A stretch of 64,000 nt of DNA from Thuidium tamariscinum (lineage: Eukaryota; Streptophyta; Bryopsida; Hypnales; Thuidiaceae), in contig OX344751.2 of the NCBI GenBank assembly GCA_947034885.2, forward strand, positions 18,538,001-18,602,000, in the 5' to 3' direction. The notes beneath the pieces are model-generated. The model saw only the letters and a program-made list of their open reading frames with translations. It did not search any database and had not been told where the DNA came from. Below are positions 36,641 to 49,231 of the stretch, in pieces. Position 1 is the first letter of the stretch. Each line of letters opens with the position of its first letter. The translations under genes were made by a program, and so were the position numbers.

Positions 36641-37234
36641 CAGTAGGCAGGTAGGAACTGCCGACAGCCTTGGCTCAACTGTAGCCAGTTTTCATTATCA
36701 ACTGTAGCCAGTTACATTGCATGTAATTCACTGTAGTTTTATAAATGTTCAGTAACTGAAACGAAAAAAGAATGCCAAACTCATTAAATTGTACGCACCA
36801 TTTCTCAATGAATAGATAGAAATTTGCTGAATATATTCATCAGATTCAAAATGTGCGGTAACATAGACACAATTCATGAATTTGCAAAGTGCATGAGAAT
36901 GAGCACCATGATTGTCAAAAGTGAGTGCTAAAAATGAGTTATACTCTATGACTGCCAAGAATGCACGTCTTTGACTACAGTAAGAATGATTAGCACCTGT
37001 TCAAGTTCAACTTCGAAAAGTTTACATCTTCTATAATTTTCTTCACTCAAAATTGTTGACCATACCATACATCACTGCATTCCAGAGATCCTAAAAATTG
37101 CTTTTAGGGGTCTTATGTAAGTAGTCTTATCTAAATAGTCTTATCCAAGTAATTAGGTAGAAAATTTGGGAATATCCACAAGTGATACGTAGTAGAATTG
37201 TCATAACAATGTTAGCTGATCGAGGACAAAGCAT

Positions 37235-37364
37235 AAGGTAGTTTGCTCTAAAAGCAACCATGTTTTAAATGTAACCTCCATCTAAGAACAACTACCATGT
37301 TGTTCAAAATATGTACTCCAGTCCATGGTGGGCTAAAGTGGTCGCTTTTAGAGCAAACTACCTT
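37235..37364. mobile_element. Small TA-flanked foldback MITE (about 130 bp)
   Basis: The inverted ends AGGTAGTTTGCTCTAAAAGC and its inverse differ by about one base and are flanked by TA. No coding content. It resembles Stowaway-type (Tc1/mariner) MITEs in size and target. Confidence 0.6.
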
Positions 37365-37467
37365 ACTTGACAAAATTTGTTTGTGGCTTCTTCTCATGGG
37401 ATTTTCCTTGACTAAAGACACAGTGTCTTTCAAGGAAATTGTGTTCTACTTGTAATCAAGGGAAGGG

Positions 37468-39367
37468 TTTTTTGAGTCACACATCATATCATGACATCAA
37501 CATGTCTATCATAATGTCAATTTTCATTCCTGATGTCCATCATGATTGAATATTTACAATTGGAAAGGGGATTTTATTGCCACAATGGACAATCACAATG
37601 AAAATAGTTGTTGTTTGAATGGACAAGATTGTTTGACCTACCAACTCAACAATTTCTAAGGTCACACCAACTTGACAAACAGAATGTGGGTGAATGCAAG
37701 AAACACTTGTACTATTTTCCGTCACAAGCTAAGTGCTGATCTATTTTTTGGCCATAGCTTTTGCATTTTTGCTCGAATTGACTCAAGATTTCTAGAGAAG
37801 GTACTCATGTCTATCATACACCTTACATAATTTTTTCATAATTTTCAAAAATATTTTAATACTAAAATAGTACTAGTAATTAAATGTCACAAATGAGAAT
37901 TTGGAGGTTTCTAGTACTAAGGAGTACCTTTTTTTAATGATTTTGAGATGAAATTTCGATGAGATGGTCTTCTAGTAGATTTACATCTCTACACGAAAGG
38001 GATTTTGAAAAAAGTTATTTTTATGTGTTGTGTAAGTCTACAAAGCGAGATTCTTTCTGCTTGAATTTTGAAACATATAAAATATTATTTTGGTGGGTTT
38101 TTTGTTGAATGACCATCTCCATAGAATTGTTGCAAATGGAAACTTTTTATTTTTTGTATTTACTTATTTTTACTATTTTTCCCGAATTAAAACATGAAGG
38201 CATGTGTTTTCTTGAGGTTTGGTGCTTTTTAAATTCTCCTACTTAGAGAATTTTTCTACCAATTTCCTTCGGTGAAAACCTTCATCTTAGAGGTCTATAC
38301 ATTTTTCATATTTTTCAAATTTTTTTCAAATTTATTTTCTAATTTTAAAGTACTCCAGAAAAAGTCATAAGTACTGTAGTAAAACGCAACAAATAGTACA
38401 AGTGTTTCTTGCATTCACCCATGTCTAACTCAATAAATTGGTTGTTCAATCAATGAACATAAAGGATGGATCAAAAAAACTTCATCAATTTTTTGTACCC
38501 AAATGTGAATCTTGTATTTAAAAAACTAAAATTGAAAACCTAAACAATGTACATTCTACAATGTAGTCCTTCTTGAGCATGAACCCTCTATATAGGTATT
38601 ACGTAACAAATTTGAACAAAACAACTTACTTATGCCCTTATTGTTACTAATTAGTAATGTCCAGTTGTTGGAAATTTTACATCCATGAATTTATTGATCA
38701 AAGAATGCATTCTAAAATCTTTATAATGGCTATAGATTGAACCCCATAATGTTTGTTTTGAGCTTCCTTGACACTTGAAACCACCTTATCACAAAATGTT
38801 CATTCTTTAAAATTGTTAAAAATAAGATGAAAAAAAGAGATCAAATGTTGATTATAGAAATACAAAGCTAATGGATGCAAGGTTTGTGATGGTTGGGCAT
38901 TACTAATTAGCAACAATAAGGGCAAAAATAAGTTGTTTTGTTCAAATTTGTTGTGTAATACCTAATATGTAGAGGGTTCATACTCAAGAAGGACTATACT
39001 TTAGAATGTAAATTGTTTAGGCTTCCAATTTTAAGGGTTTTTTAAACAAGATTTATATTGGGGTACAATAGATCAATGAAGTTTTTTGGATCTATCCTTC
39101 ACATCCATTTATTGAACAACCATTTCATTGAGCTAGACAATCCCGTCTATCAAGTTGGTATGATGTTACAAATTGTTGAGTTGGTGGGTCAAATGGTCTT
39201 GTTCATCCAAACAAATATTTTCCGGGCTATTTTCATCACAATTGTCCATTGTGGTAATTAAATGCCCCTTCCAATAGTACATATTCAATCATGACAAACA
39301 TAAAGGATAAAGATTGACATCATAACAAACATGTTGATGTCATGACATGATGTGTGACTCAAAAAAA
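37468..39367. repeat. Long inverted repeat (arms about 450 bp) interrupted by a 733-bp insertion
   Basis: The outer arms start TTTTTTGAGTCACACATCAT (left) and end with its inverse (TGATGTGTGACTCAAAAAAA, right). Similarity continues inward to about 38,660 and 38,892 around a spacer of about 230 bp. The left arm is split by the element at 37,688-38,420; the right arm is not. This is probably a non-autonomous DNA element with long inverted termini. Confidence 0.7.
37688..38420. mobile_element. 733-bp element with GGGTGAATGCAAGAAACACT termini and ATGT target duplication
   Basis: The terminal inverted repeat is about 30 bp long. It starts GGGTGAATGCAAGAAACACT and is mirrored at the right end. ATGT occurs immediately on both sides. 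The uninterrupted right arm of the surrounding inverted repeat (around 39,132-39,155) serves as an internal empty-site comparison. There is no coding capacity. Confidence 0.75.
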
Positions 39368-39615
39368 TTCTTCTCTTTATAACATTCTCCAAGTGAGGAG
39401 GTTGACATTTGCCATCAAATACAAAGATGCAATGCTTAAAGACTAGAATTACATCATTTGGAACAATTCAATGAGTCAACTTTTGAGATTAGAAAAGACT
39501 TTTATTATATTCTAGTGTAGAAAAAGACCTATGAAAACTATGGTCTACCCTTGAATGGATTTCTCCTCAAAAGACCTATGAAACTACAACCTCAACTTAG
39601 ACCTAGTGCTTTCTT

Positions 39616-40990
39616 GAGTGATTGAAAGAAACACTTGTACTAATTTGCATCACATGTTGCATGTTGATATATTTTTTGGCCATAACTTTTGTGTTTTGGC
39701 TCCAATCGACTCAAGATTAATAGAATATGTACTAATAACTATTATAAACTTTCCTAAATTTTTTCATAATTTTCAAGAATAATTTACTATCCAAAAATAG
39801 GCCCCGACTGAATGTCACACTAGCTAGTTTCAAGGTTTGTAGTACTACTTAGTACCTAGAAAAACAAATTTTGAGCTCAAATTTAGATGAGATGGTCTTT
39901 TAGTAGATTTGTAGCTCTCTAAGAAAGGATTTTTTCTTAAACTTATGTGGCGTAGAAGTCTACAAAAAGAGCTTCTTTCTGCTTGCAATTTGAAACATAT
40001 AAAGTATCATTTTAGGGATTTTTTTGATGAATGATCATCTCCATAAATTTGTTACAAATGTCCAATTTTGATTTTGTGATTTTACTTCATTTTTCTATTT
40101 TTCCCTAACTAAAACATCAAAGTATGTGTTTTCTTGAGACTTCGCACTTTTCTAGTTCTCCTACTTAGAGAATTTTCTAAACAATTCCTTTTGTGAACAC
40201 CTTGGTTTCAACCCCTAAATTTCCAAAGCCTTTTCTAAGCATTGAGGAAATTGCTCTATATTCAATAAAAAGTCAACATTTTGATAAACTTTATCAATTG
40301 TTTTTTAAATGTAATCCATACAAATTCAAACTAGAGATGCTAGAGATCACTTTAGAAAAGAAATCATGAGAATACCACTTATGAAATGAAAGATTATAAT
40401 GTTTGATCATGACGGTGTTAAAATTGCAAAAGTGACTTGAAGTCTTTTGGTTCACTTTTCACATGTGAAATCTAAGACGTTGGTCACCAGAAAAAATATA
40501 AGGTTAAAGGTCTTTGATTACATAACCCCAATCAATTTTTGGCTTTTCAAAAACTACTCCACGATTTTTTTTGAATGAATTTCAAATGTGTTTTTTTCTC
40601 TTAGATCTAGTGTATTTAAGGCTCATTTTCAATAGCCCTCCATACTATGGAAAGTCAAGATTGCAATGGACACCCTTGCTCAAAATCTTGAATAGAAAAA
40701 ACATAATCAATCATTTTCAAGATCACATTTTTTATTCTTAAATTAGACTTCAAAAGAAAGTTTTCACAAATACAAACTACTAAAAATAGCAACTTGGTTA
40801 GATTTTATTTAACTTCAAAGTTTTGCAAACACTAGATTTTGGTGCCTTGGGCATTTAGAGGTTAAAAGTGTATACATTAGTCATATTTCTCAATTTAAAA
40901 AATAATAATCTTTTAATTTTAAAGTACCCCCCAAAAATCATGAAAACGTAACAAATAGTATAAGCGTTTCTTGCAATTACCTTCTTTTAG
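39616..40990. mobile_element. Second copy of the GCAAGAAACACTTG-ended element, with nested MITE
   Basis: The left end GTGATTGAAAGAAACACTTG and right end CGTTTCTTGCAATTACC are degenerate versions of the 37,688 element ends. Subtracting the nested element at 40,211-40,862 leaves about 720 bp, close to the 733 bp of the complete copy. Internal similarity (GAAACATATAAA, CTTCTTTCTGCTTG) supports this. Confidence 0.65.
40211..40862. mobile_element. ACCCCTAAAT-family MITE nested in another element (652 bp)
   Basis: Same length, ends and interior as the element at 15,459-16,109, more diverged at its termini (ACCCCTAAATTTCC and TTTAGAGGT). TA follows the right end. It is inserted in the element at 39,616-40,990. 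Confidence 0.7.
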
Positions 40991-42692
40991 AATTTAACAA
41001 TACTTCTATAATAATTTGGGGTGTGTTTGTTAGGAAATGCAAAAGCCACTCAGTTTCAATGGTAAAAGAGAAGCACATTGCTATGGACTTTGCACTTCAA
41101 GTTTATAATGATGAGCTTTTTGACTTCTTTAGGGGATTAGCCATGCAATTTCTATGGAGAATGAAACTCTAGTGCACATTTGTACAAATCTATTGTATCA
41201 AAGAAGTGGCATAAATTGTGTTGCATTGAAAAATTACAATAGGTCACCAATTCTTTAGATTCAAACTCAATTGAGAACATGTGGGCAAAAATAAAATTAG
41301 ATTAGTAAAATCCATAAGAGGATTTATGATCGTTTTAGAGGATTGCGAGTTCTTAAATGTTAGAAACGTTGGGAACATTGCCACATTAGCATGTTGATGT
41401 CATTGAGTGACTATCTTATCAGATAATATTAATTAATTTTAAGAAAATTAGATAAGATTTTTCTTTCTAATACATTCAGAAAAATTTGGATTTTTTTAAA
41501 AATTCAAAATTCAAAAATTCAGACTAGCAGGGGTTGGTTTACAATAGTGGAAATAGTTTTAGGGAACGGCCCTAAAATAATCTCTCGGAGGCCTAGAAAT
41601 CTTCTTATGAATCAAAACCAATGTGGTCACTCTACAAGAGCTATGAAATAGCATTAACTTGCCTACTTAGTTGTAAAACTTAGTAAATGCCATGCTTGAA
41701 CAAATGCAAATTGTTCTTGCCACCAAAAGTGGAGCATTCCAACTTGATGGTAGTGCCTATATCATTTTCAATTCTTTACAATTCATTAGTTATCTACTAT
41801 ATTGCTAGATATGTTTCTATGCTTCCAAAACTTTAAGCTAATAGCTTGCTTTTTGTTGGTATCCTATTTTTCAATCCCTAATTTTGAAGTGTGCAAAACT
41901 AGGAGTGATTTGAAAATGCAACAATCTATATTGTAGGCAACAATACGAGAAATTCTTAAGGTACTTTTTATAATAAGATTTATTTAATAATCTTTAAAAT
42001 CCAATACTCTAGTAATAATTATTACTTCTAGAATGTGAAGTTTCAAATTAACCAAACATACACTGCTAGCTCAAGACTCCTATTTTTTTTTATTGCAAAT
42101 TAGATTTTAAGAGCATTATTTGTGGATACCATAGCCTTGACATATTATATAATGTATAGAATTATTGTTCAAATTAGTAGTTACTCCATTGTAATTGGAT
42201 TCTAACAACACCATATAGAACATAGTATGAGCAACTAGTACCTTTGTCACTTGTGTATTATGATTTGGAAGTCAACCAATGCTCTTACTAATGCCAAGAA
42301 ATTACTAGTGATGATAATTAAATCACTAGAAATTTGAAAATTATTAATTGAGTATATTTAAATTAGAAAATTACAAATTTTTAAAACATTTAAACTAGAA
42401 TGTTTTATTTCATATTTTTTTTCACAATGTATTGTATATATATATATAGAAAGAAAGAACAATGCAATGCCTTTCAACAAATAGGATAGACATAATATAG
42501 ATTTAGAATTTAGACAATCATAATTGGAAAAAAAGAACAAAATTGAAATTGAAGTTTTGAATTTATATATGGTACAAATTCTTAATTCAACATTTTGATA
42601 CAATATATTTTTTGAGAGTATTTATATTTATATTTTTTTATAAAATAGCATCTACTAATGAATATATTTAATTGGGATTCAAGTTTTTGGAT
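40991..42692. other. AT-rich tract, no gene
   Basis: I see no coding region or clear repeat structure apart from an AT microsatellite at about 42,430-42,450. Confidence 0.45.
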
Positions 42693-42932
42693 CAACGATG
42701 CTAGTGTGTGAGCATGAACATGCAAGCAAGTGAGCTTCTAATATATATATAAGTAGATATACTACCACCTTTGAAGGTATTTATAGTAAAAATACCTATA
42801 ATGTAGGTACCTATAATATAAATATATTCTTAAATTATAGGAAGTTTATATAGTATAAGCACCTATACTATAGGTGCATCATCTTTGAGGCTCATAAGTT
42901 CACACTTCTATGCTCACATACTAGCAACCATG
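42693..42932. mobile_element. 240-bp hAT-like MITE with a 10-bp direct repeat
   Basis: The inverted ends share TGCTAGT.TGTGAGCAT. They resemble the ends of the hAT-like element at 18,745-20,231. GTTTTTGGAT flanks the element directly on both sides (42,683-42,692 and 42,933-42,942), consistent with a target duplication of 8-10 bp. The interior is AT-rich with GTACCTATAAT-type repeats. Confidence 0.75.
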
Positions 42933-42942
42933 GTTTTTGGAT

Positions 42943-44060
42943 TCTATCATTTTGATTTTTTTTTAAATTTGAATACTATAAAAAATCACATCTTAATTTT
43001 CATTTAGGATCTCTTAAAATCAAGATATTTGACATCCACATTTCCATCTTGCCTAGTACCATCACTTCTCTAATGGTACCCTAACCTTTCTTTTTGCACT
43101 ATATACAATTGCCCATAGCTTTTTGTCTAAGAACTTGAATTGAAAAAATTCAATTACATTCTTGCAAAGTTTATTCCAACTTGCATATTGCATCAAAATT
43201 TCATAAAAAGATATATTCAAATTGTACTTTTTTGGTATCTAGCAAAATCTTCTTTTATCTTTTCAAGGATATTTGACCCTTGAGGGATAAGCATATTTGT
43301 CAAGTTGTGTACATTTGCATAAAAGAGTAATACAAGTCCTTCAAATTTGAACATTTTGTATAATCTATAATCGTAATAAGTGAGCACATATAGCCAATAA
43401 AAATTTAGATTGTTATTATTCAACTTTAAGAGAAAAATGACAAATAAGAGAAAATTTGTTTAAAATTTTCTTGAACAAATTCTATATTGAATAAATTATA
43501 ATTTCTTTTCCAATTTGATGAACCTTGGTTATTAAAGCAATTACTAGCTTCTAATTATGATTATTAGATTCTTTAAGAATAGGAAGTCTATAATAACCTC
43601 TAATTGATATAGTAATCTATGAGAATTATTAAAGAATTGTATTTTTATCTAGTAGATATTATACATTCTATTCTATCAGGTGTTGTTGTCAATTATAAAT
43701 ACTTGGTTTAAAAAAATATATATTAGGTAAAAATGATTTTCTTTCATTGTATAGGAAGTAAATACTAGTGATTGTTTTAGATTTTTACTAGTAGGAAACA
43801 CAACTTAAAAGAAGGATTGTTGACTAATTATAATTCCATCCAAATACAAGGAATTTAAGTAAAGGATGAATTCTCAATAGGATCATTCAAATTTTCACTA
43901 CTAGAACCCGTGTTTTTCTTGACAAATTTTTTTGGACATGTTTTTATATTAACAATAACATCAATATGACATCTTGACATTTTGACAACTTGACATCTTG
44001 TTGGCACATTTGATATTATTATTAATGCGAAAACAAGTAGATGCCCCAGAATATCTATTA
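42943..44060. other. AT-rich tract, no gene
   Basis: No supportable feature. One 68-codon frame (43,217-43,423, minus) has no recognised content. Confidence 0.4.
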
Positions 44061-44980
44061 ATCCCTAAAGGACCAAAGTGCCTTTTTTTGGCAACATAGC
44101 AATTTTGGGTAGGTACATGTGACTAGAGATTTCAATGTTTTGGAACCAAATTTTAATAGAAGGTGTGGACAAGGAGTATCTTTAAAGCCCAACAATTCTC
44201 GTGACTTTTGACTACACGGTTGAAAAGTTATTGCATGATATGTTGTTTGTTTCTTAACTTGGGCAGTTCGGGCAAATCAGAAAAAATCACTTTTTTTGGA
44301 AACCCAAATATGAAATTGGTTTAATAGATTTATAAATACATATAAAGATTTGAATAATTTCATTTGGGTTAATGAATCAAAAGTTATGAAGATTTTTAGT
44401 TTGCGGGTAGTTATGGATTCTCTACTCTAAAATAAACTTTGAAGTCCTTTATTTTATTCAATTTTCAATATTTTTGAAAAAAAATAAAAAAAATAGGGTA
44501 GATATTGTTTATTACAAAATTTTAACCATTGGGATTGACATTTTTCAATTCAATAAATAACTTGTTAACAATTTAGTATTCTGAATCATTCTCTATTTCT
44601 TTCTATTTACTATTTTTTTGGTACATGTTGTACAATTCCAAATGATTTGAAAATTTTCAAGAATGTAGCCAACTTAAATTGTAGAATGAATCCAAAGAGT
44701 AACAACTATTTTAAACATTTTTTCATACAAATGTGGCCTTTTGAAGTGCACGTGCCTATATTTTCGCAGTGGTAAAAAAAGAATTTTTGTAACTTCAAAC
44801 ACTAATATCTTGCAATCTATACGGCAAAACTTTCTAACATTTTTCTACATCTTCTCAAACTAGTGAATTAAAGAATCCTGTGGTTACATTATTACAATTT
44901 TTTTTTAATTTGGTAGTTATCTTAGAAATGACAGATTTGGAGCAGTTTTGGTGAAAACATAGTAAAAAACCTTTAGGGGT
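44061..44980. mobile_element. TA-flanked element, ACCCCTAAAGG family (920 bp)
   Basis: The ends are ATCCCTAAAGG (left) and CCTTTAGGGGT (right), with TA on both sides. The interior matches 7,579-8,522 in the same orientation, for example the segment around TTTTAACCATTGGGATTG. Confidence 0.7.
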
Positions 44981-47900
44981 TAAAAAAAAAACAAGTTTCT
45001 TTAATAGTATTTGTATGTTTTATGTAGTTCATAGATAATTGTGGAATTTTGAAAAAAATCATTGATGAATTATAAACAACATTGTTAATATAAAACTAAT
45101 TTTAGGTCATTTAGAAATGTCAATCTAACTGGTCTTTTCATATCCACAAAAATCATGAAGTCATGATTATATTCTCATAGGTACTTTAGATTTTTTTTGA
45201 ATACATTGGATGTATGATCAATTATTAATGTCAATCATGTTCAAGAACTACATCGCACATCTTATAAAAAGGTGATTGATGGAAATTTTAGCTATAAAGG
45301 CACATTTTAAAATACAAACCAATGATAAATGAAGACCATACAAAAATGGTGGAATGAAGCCATGACATAAATTGACGCCATGATTAGAATGAAATGAAGC
45401 ATTAGAATGAAGCAAAGACAAAAATGATAAAGTGGACATAGGATGATAATGCTAGAATGAATCTAGGATGAAGGTCATAGAATGAAAATGGTAGAATGTA
45501 TACTTACAAAGTCCATAATGATGAGTTCACAAGTACCAAGACTTCTACATCAACCAAACTATACATACTTATTACTTCAAAGGATGCATGAACCTAAGAA
45601 TGCAATTTTATGTATTCATATATTAGAGATGTGATTACATGTCTTCTACTACAATAGTCTTAAGAAATTTCAAAAAATAAAAATAAAAATTATAGTTTTT
45701 TTTAGAATGAAAAGTGAAACAAATCATATCAAATGCAATTGATCCTCAAAAGATCTAAAAGATTCTCCATAGTTTTAAAAATTAGTGTAGAACATCATAG
45801 TGCAAAAATTTTTACCATGAAAATTTTAAATTAGAGAATAAAAACTCCATGGTTATAGTTTCAAAGTACAAATTTAGTATTGCAATATTTTAGTAATGAC
45901 TATTAGGGTGAACCTAGTTTAACCAATTTTTGGAATGACTTTAAGAATTTTGAATTAAAAAAGAAAGGATCAACTGTGTCATCAAAGTATTCATTTGAAG
46001 TCATGACTAAAATGGTGGAATCTTAAGATGAAAGCAATGTAAAATTGAAGCCATCCTAGAAATATTAGAATTTGAAATCATTGCATTAAAATTGAATTTC
46101 AAAGAGATTTCATAGGAGTCAATTTGAAGAAGCTTGAAAAGTTTTTGAGGAAACCTATGGAAATCTTTTTAGGTCAAATTAATTTTAAAAGTAAGGCCGT
46201 ATAAATTTATAATTTAGAAATATAGATATGAAAGTTGAAAGACCTTGCTTTACAATACTACAAGAAGAAAGAATGTCTGAAACAACATGAAAATGAATTA
46301 ATACACATTATGATTGGTTGTTCTTCTCTCTAGGCTTTATTCTATTAGTGAATAGTAACATATACTAATACTAACTTACAGTTGGCCAACCCAATGCATA
46401 TAATAACTAATTGCATCTTCTTGGAGTTAACTACTTACAATTCTTAACAAACCTTTTTTGATTTTTTGTTCCAATAGTACCCATTTCTAGTTAAGCTCTT
46501 TTGACAAAACTTGCCAAGTGTCCTAATAGCTAAAGGAAAAATGTAGAATATTCCACATCATTCTGTCAAGGAAGGAGTAGAGCTTGGTCTATCTACTAAA
46601 TGTTATGACTATATTAATTGTATTTCAAAACTTGATTAAATTTTAATATTCAAAAATCCAAATTTATAAATTGCCACCTAGGCAAAAATCATCACGCAAG
46701 CAAGGCTATGACATCCACTAAACTACCATATAGATAAGACTATAATATTTAATCTAAAATTCTAAATAAAACTTGATTTTACAAAATTTAGGACAATATT
46801 CAAAGTTGTATAATGGATTGTATCCAATAGAACTTTGAGTGTCATTCCCAATCTTGGTGTTAGATGATGGGAGATGACAACCTTTTTATACAAGTGAGAT
46901 GGTAGGAGGTAGAACAAACCATATGGGATATACAAACTAGGATGAGTAGTAGCTCAACCACTCATGGTTACGTCATACCTAGAAATTGTGTTAAAAATAA
47001 CTTTAGACCTCATTTAAGGATAGTAAAAAAAAAATTCAAAAAACTTTGAAGTGTAAAAAGGTAGGAAATCAAAGAGAATTTCATTTCCAAAAATGTAATT
47101 GAAATTTCAATCCTACAATCAAAAGTTATAGATAAATTTTAGAGAAGACATTTTAATTTGTCAAAAAAGTTGTCCTTTCCAACCCCTCTATGAAATTTGC
47201 TTATAAATTTTGGTTGGAGGCTTAAAATGTCAATTTTTTTTTTGAAATGAAACATATTTTGATTTATCATCTTTATTTAGTTCAATTTTTTTTCATTCTA
47301 CTATGCTAAAATCAAGTCTAAAATTCTAATTAGAGTATGTTTTGATGGATTAATGGATCAACAAATGAAATTTTATTGTTTTCACAATCATCACAAATCA
47401 ATTGATCTTGTGTTAATTAGGGCCCCTTTTTCTTGTAGTGCAACTATAGGTCATGAATCTATACATGGCTCAATGTCCTTTCAATTTAGGAATTTGAAAA
47501 GATTTTTGAAGGAAGAAATGGGAACCTTTGAATTTCAATTAGTTTTCATTAAAAGGTGATAAACTAAGTTGGAATTTGGATTAAAAAAAAATGAGGGTTG
47601 AAAGAGTCTACTTTTCAATTATAGGACTCATATCTCTGAAGTTTCTATATTGACAAATATAGATTGAATTCATTACCAACTAAGGTAGGATGCTCAAATC
47701 TGCTCAAGTTCTAAAACCACCCTCCTCGTCAAATATACAATATCTCTACATGTTATTTTTCATCCATAGAGGAATGTACAAATAGTGTACATTTGAGGAG
47801 GTAGGTAGTTTTAGATCCCTATACCATTTTGATTTCAAAAATTCATAATTAATTCCATGAAGCTCAAAAAAATATGAAACAACTTCTATTAAATGCCAAT

Positions 47901-49161
47901 TCCACTTGTCTTTTGAGAAGAATTTACTATGAAATATTTCAAAAAGTTTCATCCCCTCCAAAATTCAATGTCAAGTTCTTAGATAGGCTTTTTATGGACT
48001 TCCTACCTTATTAGGCAACATACACCTTTAAAGTTCAACATAATGAGTTTACATTTTTCAAGACTTCAATTGCCTAAGTGTGATATTTATCTTATATTAG
48101 TTGTAAAATTTTAAAAAAATATTGAAACTATTATAAATATTTGATTAAAAAGTGAAACAATCAATATCAAATGCAATATAAGTTCAAAAAATCTGAAAAT
48201 TTCTCTATGGGCTTACATTATAGAATAAAACACCATCGTGCATTTTTATCATGTCAATCAAAAACAAAATATCAACATTCCATAGTTGCAAGTCCATTTT
48301 TTGAAATTGCTAGACTTCTATGTATATAGCAGACTATTACAAATGCATATTGTAGCTTCCTAGCAACTTGATAAAAAATAAATGATTAAAAAGGGCCCTA
48401 AATTTTTGGAAAATTATTGATTTAGTTTACTTCTATATCTATAAGAATTGCATGATTTATAGAAATATAACTTGCTCCACACTATCTTGTATCTTTTTGG
48501 TCAATATTTGTGAATATTACAAGGTTTTTTTGCTATATCATTTATTCAATTCTAATGTATAATCTCTCACATACAAAGCAAGTCTCTCATGCAATAAACT
48601 TTGATATTTATCAAAATTGTAGCTCACAAGGTAGAAAATTTAGAGTTTGGAGATGTAGATGAGGGTTTAGAAAATTGCAGTTGCTTTAGATGAAAGTAGC
48701 TACAACCATCCTAAAATTTTAAGTTTCAACTTGGATCAGTGAAATTTTTTTTTCATTATGTTTTAGAATTTTCATACTTTAATATATTATTTTTGTATTG
48801 CCTAACTATTTTTTCACTTAATTAATAAGTAGGTAGAAAAATTGTCCAAATTATTGGAAACTTAGTAGCCAAAAAATATTAATGAAAAACTAATTTCCAA
48901 TAGAAATCTAATGCTTTCTAGGCTCCAATATTTGTGTGAAAATTTCATTATAAAGGTCCCCTAACAAAAAAATGGGACCCTTTAGTAAGGCATCACCAAT
49001 AGCTTGGAGAGCAATGGAGCTCTAGTTTATAGTAGTACTTTAATTGTATGGTATATTAGAGTAGTCAAAGTAAAATCTTTTTGAAAAATTCACTAAAAAT
49101 GGCAATTTTTGACAATTTCTCTTGAAAGCACCCCTATTCTTTTCAATGTAGTGATTGTAGT
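44981..49161. other. AT-rich gene-poor tract
   Basis: No gene is supportable. The region 45,330-45,500 has a degenerate GAATGAAGC/AGAATGAA-rich minisatellite-like character, partly repeated near 46,010-46,100. The region 47,745-48,010 holds a repeat also found at 55,335-55,580 and, inverted, around 59,080-59,290. Confidence 0.45.
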
Positions 49162-49231
49162 CATATTGGACAAATTACTATTCATTTCTTGTCCAATTGG
49201 ACAAGAAATGAATAGAGTAACTTGTCCAATG
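49162..49231. repeat. 70-bp near-perfect palindrome
   Basis: The arm CATTTCTTGTCCAAT meets its own inverse at the centre. The two 35-bp halves are inverse copies apart from a few mismatches and a small indel. It could form a long hairpin. Confidence 0.75.

Noticed and set aside
45330..45500. Possible minisatellite of GAATGAAGC units
   Set aside because: Units too irregular to define a period by eye.
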